A stretch of 64,000 bases of DNA from Selaginella tamariscina (lineage: Eukaryota; Streptophyta; Lycopodiopsida; Selaginellales; Selaginellaceae), in the NCBI GenBank assembly GCA_003024785.1, contig PUQB01000020.1, positions 748,314 to 812,313 of the forward strand, written 5' to 3'. Below the pieces are notes generated by a model. That model was not told the DNA's origin, did no database searches, and saw only the letters and a list, made by a program, of their open reading frames with translations. The translations under genes were made by a program, and so were the position numbers. Position 1 is the stretch's first letter, and every line of letters begins with the position of its first letter. Positions 11,071-23,029 of the stretch are shown in pieces.

Positions 11071-13919
11071 TTATGCAGCAGCAGTTTCCTTCTTACTTTG
11101 GTAGTATTCAACTAACACGTTCCATCCTCCCGGGCACATAAATCCATCTGGAGGACTCTCTCCACTCTTGGCAAAGTTTCGCATCTACATAGGCTCACAC
11201 GAAGTTAAAATATCTCCACAACACAACATTCATACATCCAAGTATATGAACCTCTCTCTATATATAAACACCGTGTATGTGAATGTGCTAAGTAATGTTC
11301 TTCACAGCTACCGATATACGTGTCAATATGCATATTGTTCCTTCTACGTTTATGTCCTCTCGTTTTATATAATAATATACAAAGTCGTTGTTCTGAAAAG
11401 TACATATGCCCATTTTTAACTATGTAGACACACACATGCACATTTCGAGTACAACTAACTATATCCATAAAGAGAAACAGATGGCAATGACTCTCTTTGG
11501 ATTCCAGAATATTTTTGACTCTGGTATATTCCAATGTCCAAAATATTCTCTATCTCAAACTTTTAGGACCTGCCAAACTACTTCTCTCGGCACACACACA
11601 CCACACTAACCTTGGTGCCAGATATGAATAGGAAATCCTGAGGCCTAGACGGATCAAAAAAATGCCATCTTGCTCTTGGTTTTATCATAAGCAGCCACCT
11701 GAGCAAACAAGGACACCAAATTTATATATATTCAATAACCAGCTAATCATGGAATTGGTTAAAATATGTAAATATAAATATATAATGTGGGTAAAAGTAT
11801 TGAATACTTTCTCTACATTAATGTACGTACCCTAAAAGGGAGAATGTTGAGACGTTCTAGTCCAGGGGCCATACTGAGTACCATCTTTCCATGATCGGCG
11901 TCATACAAATCACGCTTCTCTATTGGATGTCCCATGCCAGCTGGATCGCGGCCCAACAATATAAAAGTTTGCACCCGCATTTATACGTGCCTTTGCATGC
12001 CATTGTACTTCGGTCGGTCCTGCATAATGCATTGGTGAAGGGAAGATTGCTACCACTGTTGTCTCTGGGTCCAACACACCCGCTTTCAAAACCTTGCCAA
12101 GATAAGAAACATCGTCAATACATATACTATGCAACTAATCATTTAATTTAACAAGTATGCCTCTATATATAAATACATGTATTCTTTGTATACCTCATCG
12201 TGTTGTCTCATGCGCCATTCTAGAGGTACGTCATCCGCCTTAGTGTACCCACCAAGAGGATGAAGTAACAAAATGGGATTCTTATACCCCATTTCCAGCA
12301 GCCGCCGCCTAGTATCAGTCATCAGCAAAGCATGTCCGTTGTGAACAGGGTTCCTCAACTGGAATGCGAAAACAGCGTCTGCTTTTCTTCTTGCAAACTC
12401 GGCCCGTAACTCAGCTGGTGAAAGCCTGTGACAATCCGCACAAAGAGTTAAACACATGAAATTTCCATATGACTCAGTAGCACGGTATATATACGTATTG
12501 TGTGTATACACATAAATATCAATATATATGAGCATACATACACACGTATTGATATACGTGCCTGTAGTGGTCGAGCCCATCGTTGTATTTGATACGCTTG
12601 AGCACTTCAAGGTCTCCACCAATGAGCCAGTTTCCAGCATTTTTTATAGCTTCATCTACGTATGGCAAGCCCGGGCTGTTGTTCCCCATGTCCTTGCTAT
12701 ACGTTCCTCCTTATTGTGTTTGTAGATTTCAATGCTGAACAACAAAAATTCACCACTTTAGGAGAGCGATGCATATATGCATGACTATTATACATCCATC
12801 TTTCCATACACAATAGACAGAGCAATGGCATATTACATGACTATACATCCGTCCTTTGCATACACAATATTACTATTATACATCCTTTGCATACACAATA
12901 TTCAACAAGTTATATTTGTCTATAGCAGGCTAAAGAAATCCCAAACAACACGCAAAAGACAGGTCGACAATCACAAGATATTAAGCCAGGTAGATTCTAT
13001 ACACGAGAATACAATAGTGGACCAAAACATAATGCAGAATCAAGCACCGTGCAAAAAAATGCACGCAATAAATACAACAGTGACCCAATACAAAATTATT
13101 AACTATGCAAAAGAAGAGGAGAAAGGCACATACTTGGACAAAATGGCCACCATGTCGCCTTGTGGTCCAACGAGCGTGACCTCACTGGAATTCCCAATCC
13201 GCTCCTTCTGTTCTTCATCAATCGCTAGAACAATCGGAATGGACATGTTGGCAAGACCCACTCGGCAGCCGGATTGCATTGAAATGTAGCGCTTGCAGAT
13301 ACTCTGCCTGCCGCAATGAAACCCTTGAGCGACTCGCCCATCCCTCGCTCAAGGTATGCAACCACTCCAAATCGATCCTTCCTATCTGAATCTGCACCAA
13401 TTTCCGGGCTTCCGCTTCCTTCTCATCAGCTTCCGACTCCGGGACAATGAGATCCACAAGCGTACCGCCGTCCGGCTCGATTAATTCGGACAAGACCTGT
13501 TTTGTGGTGGATTCTAGGAGCGATCCATTTGTTACCTCGAGGACTCTGTCGATCTCCGCGACTTTTGTAGCGATTGCTCCTCGCTCTCTCGGCATTCCTG
13601 GAAAGCGAAAGATTTTTTCAGCATTTAACCCGGCCAAAAATCTCAAGATTTTCAAGAAAAGACTCGAATTTTCACAGAAAAGACTATGAATATGTTTCAA
13701 TTTCTCAGGAAGATTCAAGGAGTGGATTTTCTACATACCTGAAAGATAATCGAGACGCCGCGAGCTACCGGATGCAAAACTAAGAGCCCTATGCGATCTG
13801 CCGAGGCGCACGGAGCAAGGAGACGGAGAGGCCTCCTGTATTAGGGCATGTGAAGATGATTGATAACATACACCATATGGCGCAATAACGTCCCGTGCGT
13901 ACATTGTTGTCCCGGCCAT
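11071..13919 (-). CDS. APS: ATP sulfurylase (sulfate adenylyltransferase), probably plastidial
   Basis: Catalyses ATP + sulfate to adenosine 5'-phosphosulfate + pyrophosphate, the first step of sulfate assimilation. Seven exons on the minus strand: 13919-13739, 13597-13134, 12734-12562, 12425-12194, 12092-11831, 11698-11611, 11184-11071, with TAA at 11071-11073. They total about 504 codons, a little longer than the usual 460-480. Exon 1 starts [10 protein letters not shown] and is rich in S, A and R, like a plastid transit peptide. Exon 2 has LIEPDGG and IDLEW. Exon 4 has the nucleotide-binding [15 protein letters not shown] and [11 protein letters not shown]. Exon 5 has [20 protein letters not shown]. 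Exon 7 ends with [11 protein letters not shown]. One-base indels break the frame in exons 2, 3, 5 and 6, for example A7 instead of A6 at 11656-11662, an extra base in CCC at 11952-11954, and a missing base near 12673. The motifs are otherwise intact, so assembly error is as likely as loss of function. The intron after exon 3 has a GC donor. Confidence 0.92.
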
Positions 13920-14033
13920 GAATGAGCACCGATTAAAATCTAACAAAAACCTTATTTTTCGCATGCAGGATTGCAACCTTATTATACCCTCTCTCCACCA
14001 TAGCACAAAAATCTGAAGTGTACGTACGGATCC

Positions 14034-14043
14034 GCCACGTGGC
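14034..14043. promoter_or_regulatory. G-box palindrome GCCACGTGGC upstream of ATP sulfurylase
   Basis: A perfect 10-bp palindrome with a CACGTG core, 115 bp upstream of the ATP sulfurylase start codon. Two partial relatives lie just beyond it: CCACGT at about 14059 and CAACGTGG near 14077. G-boxes are bound by plant bZIP and bHLH factors. Function here is inferred from position only. Confidence 0.5.
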
Positions 14044-14368
14044 GCAAACTTAGCCTGACCACGTATAATCGTGCCAACGTGGCTAAATTCTGACCGGGGA
14101 TTTACGAGGATCCGAGGGATGGGAATCTGGGACGAAAACTGGACCAGGAGGGATGTACCGAGGCGTTATATCGGAGAAGTAGCCTAAAACACAAGTTCAA
14201 TGTGGACTCTATACCACATGTTTACATCGCCTCCTACAAGCTTGGATAAAATATATATATTATATATAATCATAAAATATATAATATTGAAATATATGTT
14301 CTAGCTTGACTTTGCTGGCCAAAATTCGTAGAACAACGTACTTCTGATTACATATTTGATAAAACAAT

Positions 14369-15907
14369 TTACAGTCCCGGTGCAAGACGAGGACTGGGAA
14401 TAGCTTGAAGTTGGTTTGCCATCTGAACAGATAATCCGTAGGTTTCTGTAACAGTATCCACGGGCCGGTCCTGTGGCGCTTTCCAATCAAACGCATGCAC
14501 CAGATTCGCCAAGACAATGTCGATAAACTGGATAGCTACTGGTAAACCAGGACAGATTCTTCTCCCAGATCCGAAGGGAGCAGCTCAAAGTCTTGCCCAC
14601 GGTAGTCCACTTACTACTTAACATCCTCTCCGGTTTAAACTCGAGAGGGTCTTCCCATGTAGATGGATCCCGTCCGATTGCATACACATTGAAGAACAGG
14701 ACGGTCCCCTGCTTTATTTTGTACCCCATGACCGTGCATGGTTCCAGTGAATAATGTGGCAGTAAGAGCGGTCCTGGTGGGTGCAACCGGAAGTTTTCCT
14801 TGATCACTGCTCTCAAGTAATGGAGATTGGGGATATCGTCCTCTTCCACAAGCCTGTCGTCCCACCACTTTCTCAATCTCCCTTGAAGTTTCGACATTAC
14901 TTCAGGATGCTTCACAAGCTCTGAGAGTATCCATTCCAGTGTCACTGAAGTACTATCAGCACCTGCTGCAAAGAGTTCCTATATGCACGAAGTTGTGTTT
15001 AAACTTTACACACGCGCACGCACGGACAACTTACAATAGCAGTAGCTTGATGGTTTTGCCCTGGAGCGTTCCTCTCCGGCATCTCTGAGCTTAAGCAGCA
15101 CATCCACGAAGTCCGAAGGTTCTGCATTCTGCTGCCTGTTTTCGTGCTCCCGGATAACACGTCCAACGTAGACATCCATACATCGGAAAGGGCCTTTAGC
15201 CTCTTCTCAATGTTTTCCAATATCCATCCACCTAAGAACAGGCAGAAAATCCCCAACCGCGAATGCACCCAAGAGCTTGAAAAACTCCTCAATGGCCTCG
15301 ATGAACTCCTTGGCTTCCTTGGAATTCTCTCTCCATAGTACCTCTTTCCCATGAGAATCTGGCATGTGTGGTTGAAGGCTGCATTTCGGAGAGCCGTCCT
15401 CATGTCGGTCGATGTGTCTGATTTCTTCACCAGTAACTGAAGCAACGACTTGATCTCGTGCATGCGGACGCTCCTGAAGGATGCGATTATCCGCTGATTG
15501 AAAAGCTCCATTGTGCAGATCCTCCTCAGCTGCCTCCAGCGCGTGCCATATGGTGCAAGTGCCACGTTACTGTGGTTGTCAAACAGTATTCGACCGACCG
15601 CTGACGGTGGTCGTGAAGCGATGGCTAAGTCGTGATTCTTGATTAGTTCCTTAACTGCCTTGCTTGATGAGGCAATGACTACAGGTACGGTCCCGAGTTG
15701 GAGAGACACCAAAGGGCCATATCTCCTTGCAAGTTTGGTGAACAAGACGTTTGGTGCTTCCCCCTTAGCAAGAAGATGGAGATGTCCCACGAACGGCAGA
15801 GGAAGTGGACCTGGAGGTAACTTTCCATTCCAACGGTTTAGAACATACCAGAGTATGAATGTGGCAAACGGAAGCAATAGTGCTGTGTAGACTAGAGAGA
15901 CAGACAT
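14369..15907 (-). CDS. Cytochrome P450, CYP71 clan (A-type), two exons
   Basis: A haem-thiolate mono-oxygenase, probably anchored in the ER by an N-terminal helix. Exon 1 (15907-15035) starts MSVSLVYTALLLPFATF, followed by the proline-rich hinge KLPPGPLPLPFVGHLH. Later come APYGTRWRQLRR (C-helix WxxxR) and, across frameshifts, the region up to the I-helix. A 56-bp intron (donor GTAAGT, acceptor ATAG) separates exon 2 (14978-14369), which opens with the I-helix AAGADSTSVTLEW. Exon 2 then has the K-helix ExxR (ENFR), FKPERM, and the haem loop PFGSGRRICPG near 14575-14545, and ends at TAA 14369-14371. Length is about 494 codons, normal for the family. At least five single- or double-base indels break the frame, one of them a C missing just before the haem loop. 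No substitution stop was found. Substrate cannot be predicted. It lies 450 bp upstream of, and co-oriented with, ATP sulfurylase. Confidence 0.88.
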
Positions 15908-15949
15908 GGTGCAAAGATTCAATTGGAAGAGAACTATATAATTGCACAA

Positions 15950-17643
15950 TGTAGATTCCTTTTTAGTATCCGGGACATCCTCTATCTCATGTTCTTTTTA
16001 TGGAGGTTTACCACCTCTACCTACCTTTTACTTAGATTAACCGTCTAACGTAACATGTAAGGGCAAAACCATTCTTGCCGTTTAGAAACAAATGATAGAG
16101 AAATATGCGGTCAGGGATCGATGTGAAGAGATTTTGTAACACTTGTTTAATAGAGGATTAACACGTTCTTTTACAAATGTTTAGCTTTTAAACTGTATTT
16201 TATCTGCAAATAAGCAGCCATTATATTAAAGCTGCGCAACTTATAGTGAAGTTAAATATAATTTTCTTGCTGGCACGCCATTATAAAATACATTTCTGTC
16301 ACATTTATAAGGTGGCATTCACCATAGATGCACAGAGATGTATAGTTTTCAGACAGAGGCAGAAAGGTCACAAGGGACACCTGATAAGACTGGGGAGCGA
16401 TGTCTCTAATCATGATTAAAAAATAAATTGAGTAACACAAGAGATTAAGAAACAATCCTTAAAATTTAAAATTAGAGTTTCTAGAATTATATTGTTCAGG
16501 AGATACTATTAATTAAAGAATAACATGTGCCTGTTTAATAATAAATAAAGTTTAAAAACAAGTTAGAATGTGTTAAATTAGGCACTAGTGTAAATCAGTG
16601 TCTATTTTGGGATGTAAAATACTAAAATCTACATTTTAAATGCATGACTTCTAGAGTTTACATTAAATTATGCATTTAAAATATAAATTTTAGACCTGAA
16701 AATAGGCACTGTTGTGATGACAAAAGATATGTTTATTAATTAATATTTTAGTTGTTTTATTGTTTGAATGGAACAATTGAAAATAGTTTTAATTGTTGGA
16801 GAGTTCCGTTAAATGAAATAATGAATGTTTAATGAATTACTAATAACAGCTATGTTTTTGGCACTGTAGGTAAGCTGAAAGATAACCCACAATTTATTTG
16901 TGCATATTTAATAAAGGTAAAACACAATGTATTTTGTGCATTTTTTTTTTCCCCTGCATATTTAATGAGATGGATGATCATACAGAGGTGCCTGTTGTGG
17001 TTACTACACCAGACCATGAATAGTGTTTAACATAATGCTAGGAGAAAGACAGTTTGACCACAATGGAGTTGATGCTCTTTGTTCCTATTAATTATTTGAT
17101 GATAACTAATCACGGGAAGTGCTTCTAAGGAAGTGTCAATAAAAGATGTTAAGTTTGCTCCAATATATCACCATATTATAATTTATAATTCAACCAATTC
17201 CACGACATTAGAGGACATGCCTTATTATGTATTATATAGTTTATGTCACATGTTCATATAACATTGTTTTTTAAGATGTGGGTTATCTATCAAAGCCTTT
17301 AAACTCAAAAGTGTTACAAACGTAACTCGCAAATGCTAACCTTAACCCCTTTTTTGTGAATTTTTAAAAACATAATAAAGAAAACATGTCACCTAAGATT
17401 CAACTACCACAGTTGGATAATGACCCGGATGTGTCTTACTTAGTTGCGAGTGTTGTTTTTAACTTGACATGAAGGAAAAGGTTGGAAACATGCTTCAACC
17501 TCTAACCTTTGAAATGTGTACTCTAACAAAACCTATTATATATTAAAAAAATTCCAGGTATTGTCCAAGCTACTTTAACTTACGATTGTCGAGGTTACTT
17601 TACCATATGTTTGCACATGTTAGTTTACATTACACTTTCATAT
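15950..17643. other. Intergenic DNA upstream of the P450
   Basis: AT-rich, no gene recognised. It includes the P450 promoter region (from 15950 rightwards) and ends at the target site of the copia element. Confidence 0.5.
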
Positions 17644-17648
17644 GACAT

Positions 17649-17790
17649 TATTCAAAATTAAGTCACGGCCGCACCAAGATCAAACCTCGACCTTGGCAGA
17701 TAGTACGCGCTGCACAACGGCGCTCACGAAGAACCCTAAAACAAGGGTCCAAAACCCTAGTATATTGGAGCATCAGTTTATGTCTCAACA
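17649..17790 (-). repeat. Copia 3' LTR (142 bp)
   Basis: Near copy of 22229-22370. On the plus strand it ends GTCTCAACA. Its first plus-strand dinucleotide is TA where the other LTR has TG. Confidence 0.92.
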
Positions 17791-17929
17791 CTCCCCCGTA
17801 AACTAGTGCTCAAAAGACTCCAAGGCCCCTTGGAACAAAGCGAACTTGGTCGGGCCCAGCGGTTTGGTGAGCACGTCTGCCACCATCTCATCCGCAGAAG
17901 AATGAGCCACCTTCACCAAACTGCCTTCT

Positions 17930-20900
17930 ACAAGCTCCCAAACGTAATGAAACTGAATGAGCACATGCTTGGTTCGTCCATGATAGACGGGTTCTTGCTC
18001 ATAGCAATGCTACTCTGATTGTCACACCAGCTGAGCATGGGGGTTCGTTGCACTGCTCCAAGCTCCTGTAAGAGTCCCCACATCCATATAAGCTCCTTGC
18101 ATCCAGAGGTGAGGGCAATGTACTCATCCTCTGCAGATGAAAGGGCCACCACACTCTGCCTCTTGCTCCCCCACGCAATCGAGGCCCTGCACAATTCCAA
18201 AGAGTAGCCAGTGGTGGACCGAGCTCCTTTGTTTGTCCCCCAACTTGCATCATGTAAGTGACCAGCTGAGTGTCACAGCCTGAGAAGCATAGGCCGTGGT
18301 GAGGCGTTCCTTTTAGGTACCTGAGTACATGTTTGACAGCCTTCCAATGGCACAAACTTGGAGCAGATCCAAACTGGCTAAGCAGCACATTGGCATATGC
18401 TATGTCCGGTATAGAGGAAAATGCCAGAAACATCAAGTAACCTATGAGGTTGTGGTACGGAATCTCAGAATCACATATCTCTCCTCCCGTCTGAGGCGAG
18501 TTCGGATTGACAGCACCGACGAGCATGGGAGTTTCAACTGGATGGTAGTTCTGCATACCAAATCGAGAGAGAAGAGATTGCACATAGTGTTGCTGGTGAA
18601 TCTTCAAAGTCCCAGCCTGCATATCCCGCTCAATTTGTAGGCCCAAGAACGTCTTCACCTCTCCCATGTCCTTCATCCGAAACCGTTGTGCCAAACTTGC
18701 TTTCAACCTGCCAATCCTGTCTTCATCACCTCCAATGATGAGAAGATCATCCACATACAGGGCAACAATGATCCGTCCACGACCAACTCCTCGCACATAG
18801 ACATTGGAATCATTGTGTGTTCTCCAAAAGCCTTGTCGACGCAAAGCTTCATCAAACTTTTGGTACCACACCCGAGAAGCTTGCTTGAGACCATACAAGG
18901 CCTTGTTAAGGCGCTAGGCTCGAGCTGTGTCCCCATGCCCGGGAAAGCCTAGGAGAATGCACATGAAGATCTCCTCATGCAAATCCCCATGCAAGAACGC
19001 AGTCTTCACATCCATCTGGTGCACTTGCCACCTCCTAGCGTTAGCAAGTGCCAAGAGTGCGGACACTAGGCAACTTCACACAGGCGAAAATGTCTCCTCA
19101 TAGTCAACTCCTTGCACCTGGGTGAAGCCTTTTGCCACGAGTCTAGCTTTGTGTCTAACATCCCCAGTCAAGACCCACTTGTAGTCAACAAGTCGATGTT
19201 GGTGTGGGGCAGCACACTCCTCAAATGTGCAATTCTGCACTTGTGCATCCACTTCGTCCTGAATGGCCCGCTTCCACTCAAGAGACTCCGCTCCATCACC
19301 GCATCTTCAAAGGTGGAGGGAACCTTCTCATCCACAAACATGCACATCTCGGCTTCCTCATCAAGTAGAGAAGTGGCATCTTCCAACACCTTGCGAGAAG
19401 GCACTCTCGTGCGTGGTCTGTTTGGAGCTACCACAGGATCCGGCATGCCCCGGCGAGGGACATGAGGAGGCCGATCAACCTACTGCTCTGGCTGCTCAGG
19501 TGCTAGTTGCTCATGAACATCAACTGGTTGCTCGGCTGTGCCTGCCGCTCAGGCTGTTCAGGTGCCAGCTGCTCATGGACATCAGCATCACCTTGATCAC
19601 CTCGAGCATCACCTGGCAGTTGCTCCCCTAGGGCATCAAGGCCATGGTCTTCCCCTACGTCCACAAAACCAACTGGGATTAGGGGAGCCAACAAGTCATC
19701 GTCAATGAAGGAGTCCACAAGTTGTTCCGTGGAACGACACCATGTGAGGTCATCCTCAACAAACACCACATCTGTGCTGATGATGGTGCATTTGTCCACC
19801 GGGTTTCCATAGCCTGTATGCTTTCCAACGCTGTTCATCATCTTGTGCATAGCCAACAAAGATCAACTTCTGGCTCTTGGGGTCTAGCTTCTTCCGCAGC
19901 TGGTCAGGAATATGGGCATACGCTATGCAACTAAACACCATGAGATGGGATACATCAGGCTTCAGACCCGTCCATGCTTCCTCAAGTGTCTTGCCTTTCA
20001 ATGCCACAGTTGGCAATTGGTTCTGAACATGCATGGCTACCGCAATAGCCTCCTGCCAAAACTCCTTGCCCAAATTGCATGAGCAAGAAGGCTGCGCGTT
20101 GCATTCACCAGCGTCCGGTTCTTCCTCTCAGCCACGCCATTCTGTTGGGAGGTGTACCGGGTGGTGACGTGGTGTTGAATACCGGCATTCCGACACAACT
20201 CTTGCATGGTGGAGTTAAGGTATTTTTTGCCACCGTCCGTGCGCAAGGCCTTAATCTTCTTGCCAACTTGAGTTTCCACCACGCTCTATACACGCGGAAG
20301 GCCTCCACCATTTCATTTTTACGACATAGGAAGAAAAGTTTGGTGAGGCGACTGAAGTCATCAATGAACGTAAGAACGTAATGTGCGCCAAAATGACTCG
20401 GGACGTCCATGGGCCCACACAGGTCGGAGTGCACCAGCTCCAAGAGCTTTGAAGAGCGGTGCTTTGAAGATCCAAAACTTCGGCAATGATGTTTGCCCAA
20501 CACACATGACTCACAAAATGCATGTGAAAAACCAGGATTAGATCCACCCTTCCACCATGCAGTTGGACACAAGCTCATGCAGTGCCTTGTGATTTGCATG
20601 ACCCAACCAGCAATGCCACAAATAGGCATCTGCACCAATGACGTTCTCAGCGGCTGCAGCAAGATGAGGGTGTGAGAGAATCTCATACAAGTTTCCACGT
20701 CGCTGGTGTGGAGAACTTTCCTCCCAGTCACACGGAAATCCAACTTGTCATATAAATCTGCACCATGACTAGTAAACATGATCGACTTCCCGTCGTCACA
20801 CAACCTTGCCACCGACATAAGGTTTTCTTGCATGCCTGGGACGTGCAAGGCGTCTTTGAACATCATCTCCCCACCATCCTGAAGTGGGAGTGTCAAAGTG

Positions 20901-22026
20901 CCTCGACCAGCAATGTCCAATCGGGCATTGTTCCCCAACACCACACCACTACTTCTTTGAACTGGGATATATTGTTTAAACATCAACTTGTTATTAGTCA
21001 TGAGGCTAGTACAACCTGAATCAAGCACCCAGGAGTGCATCTTCCTGCTGCTCTCAGCATTGAGGGACTCCTCCACTACGAAGGACTCTTCTTCCCATTC
21101 ACCTTCTTCACTTTCAACACCGACATTAGCCTTCCCATCTGCATGGGGGCAGTCCTACCCCAGTGTCCAAACCCTCGGCATATCTTGCATTGGTCATGGC
21201 CAAGCCGACCTTCTCGTCCTCGACCTCTGCGTCCTCATGCACCCTTCTCCGATTCCCCTTTGAAAGCTGCTCGTCCATGTCCACCTCGGCCAACCCAAGC
21301 ATTGCCTGAACCATGGGCTAGAGGTGGCAAGGGTGCAACAGCATCACCCAGCCAGCTCATGCTTGGGAACCCGTCGCTTGGCATACATGACTTCATGCAA
21401 AGCATTGGTTTTGGCCTTCTCCTTGCGAAGCAAACAAGCTTGGCCACCGCCGTTTCAAATGTGAGATTGTCCTCACGATTAAAAGCCTTGACATCCCTGT
21501 CCCACTGAGCAGGGAGGGATCGGTAAAGCTTCACCTTTTGCATGGAATCCGGTATGATATGCTCATTTCCTTGAGCAGCAAGTTCAGCAAAGAGCTGACT
21601 CAGCTTGTCTGCATGCTCCTGCATGTTTCCATCTTCGTAGACACAAGCCTCAAGCTCCGAGTGGATCCACATGACTTCCATATCGGTCTTTTTCCCGTAA
21701 GTGTCCAACAACCACTTCCAAACTTCAGCAGGGGACTTGTTAGTATCCACCTTGAGCATAATCCCCGGGCTGAGGTAAGTGCAGATGCAGCCCACGGCGT
21801 GCTCAGCCCGCACTTTCTACTCTTGATGGATTCTAAGGGTCTCATTGGAGTTGCCCTCCAGCGGCTCCGGGTCAGTCCCACGAATGAGCCCAAAAACTCC
21901 TTTGACACGAAGCCGAGTCTCCAACAACTTCTTCCACAACAGAAAGTTCTGCCCCTTGAACACAAAGGGCTTGCTCCCACACGAGCTTCCAAAGGAATCC
22001 TCACTAGATTCAGCCATGGCCTCCAC
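17930..22026 (-). pseudogene. Copia gag-pol, frameshifted
   Basis: The minus-strand start ATG is at 22026 (MEAMAESSEDSFG), followed by a UBN2-type gag. A zinc knuckle around CKICRGFGHW (about 21200) has its last Cys in another frame. The protease motif VLDSGCTS lies near 21030. GAG-pre-integrase and integrase core follow (VHSDLCGP near 20430, NGVAERKNRT near 20130). Reverse transcriptase has MYGLKQASRVWYQKF (about 18890) and the catalytic LYVDDLLII (about 18755). RNase H has SSAEDEYIAL and CDNQS (about 18150-18030). Frameshifts separate most domains, but each domain is well conserved internally. Confidence 0.9.
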
Positions 22027-22205
22027 TAGGCTACATTACACATTGATCCTTACCAAATTTGGTCATGGCCTCTCACTAGGCTACATTACACATTGATCCT
22101 TATCAGATTCGGTCATGGCCTTTCACTAGGCTACATTACACATTGATCCTTACCAGATTCGGTCATGGCCTCCACTAGGCTACATTACATATTGATCCTC
22201 GCCTA
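22015..22205. repeat. Tandem repeat in the copia 5' leader, about 55 bp x 4
   Basis: Four adjacent units, each with the phrase CACTAGGCTACATTACA, then ATTGATCCT and a GGTCATGGCCT joint. They fill the space between the primer-binding site and the gag start. Confidence 0.85.
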
Positions 22206-22215
22206 GATCGGAAGT

Positions 22216-22228
22216 GGCTCTGATATCA
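22216..22228 (-). other. Copia primer-binding site (initiator-Met tRNA)
   Basis: Minus-strand TGATATCAGAGCC directly adjoins the 5' LTR and matches the tRNA-iMet complement with one mismatch. Confidence 0.8.
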
Positions 22229-22370
22229 TGTTCAGAATTAAGTCACGGCCACACCAAGATCAAACCTTGACCTTGGTAGATAGTATGCGCTGCACAACGA
22301 CGCTCACGAAGAACCCTAAAACAGGGGTCCAAAACCCTAGTATATTGGAGCATCAGTTTATGTCTCAACA
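22229..22370 (-). repeat. Copia 5' LTR (142 bp)
   Basis: Upstream LTR of the minus-strand element. It begins TGTTCAGAATTAAG and ends CTCAACA on the plus strand, and is followed by target duplication GACAT. Confidence 0.95.
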
Positions 22371-22375
22371 GACAT

Positions 22376-23029
22376 GGCGATTTAATTTATTTTGGCTTAC
22401 AAATTAAGTCTTATAAAGTGAATCATGTGATATACTAAGTGTATACATTAGTAAAAAATTTCTTTTAAAAAAATAAATTAAGATAACACATGATTTGAGA
22501 ATATGATAGTGTTCATTGAGTTTTGATTTAAGTTAAAATTTAATATCAGTTTTGGCAATAGTGTTTAAATGAGGAGAAAGACTTATATTTAAATGTGCAT
22601 CTTTGACTTTGGAAATAGGAGTATATTTAACATAAAATGAACATTACATTTTGGTAGAAAGTGTGAAATGAATTTTCATTATAGTGCATATTTTCAAGAG
22701 TGTAACTTAAGAATAAGCCATGATGTTAGATTTATGCTACAATGAAAGTTAGGTATTAACATATAATAAATATGTTAAATAGCTAATTTGAAGAAGCAAT
22801 ATAATTGAAATATTGTTTAATGTTTACATTATTTTAATAATGTTAACTATAAATGACATTAGGTTAATTATATTGCTAATTCAAGTCCCTTAATTTGAAC
22901 AAATATAACATCAAATCTTAGTTTATAAACCAACACTCTATTTAAGTTAACTAATGCAACTAACTTGTTTATAATTGTGTTTCATGTAGGAACATGAGAA
23001 GGAGCTGGGATGATAGTTTATGGTAGTAC
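22376..23029. other. AT-rich non-coding DNA
   Basis: No gene or recognisable element between the copia element and the next LTR. Confidence 0.5.

Larger units (their letters stand above)
17649..22370 (-). mobile_element. Ty1/copia LTR retrotransposon, complete structure, decayed coding
   Basis: LTRs of 142 bp at 17649-17790 and 22229-22370 are flanked by a perfect 5-bp target duplication, GACAT (17644-17648 and 22371-22375). On the minus strand the 5' LTR is followed directly by TGATATCAGAGCC (22228-22216), one mismatch from the plant initiator-Met tRNA primer site TGGTATCAGAGC. The polypurine tract (GGGGGAG on the minus strand, 17791-17797) abuts the 3' LTR. Gene order is gag, protease, integrase, reverse transcriptase, RNase H, as in copia. 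The left LTR starts TA instead of TG. Total length is 4,722 bp. Confidence 0.95.
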
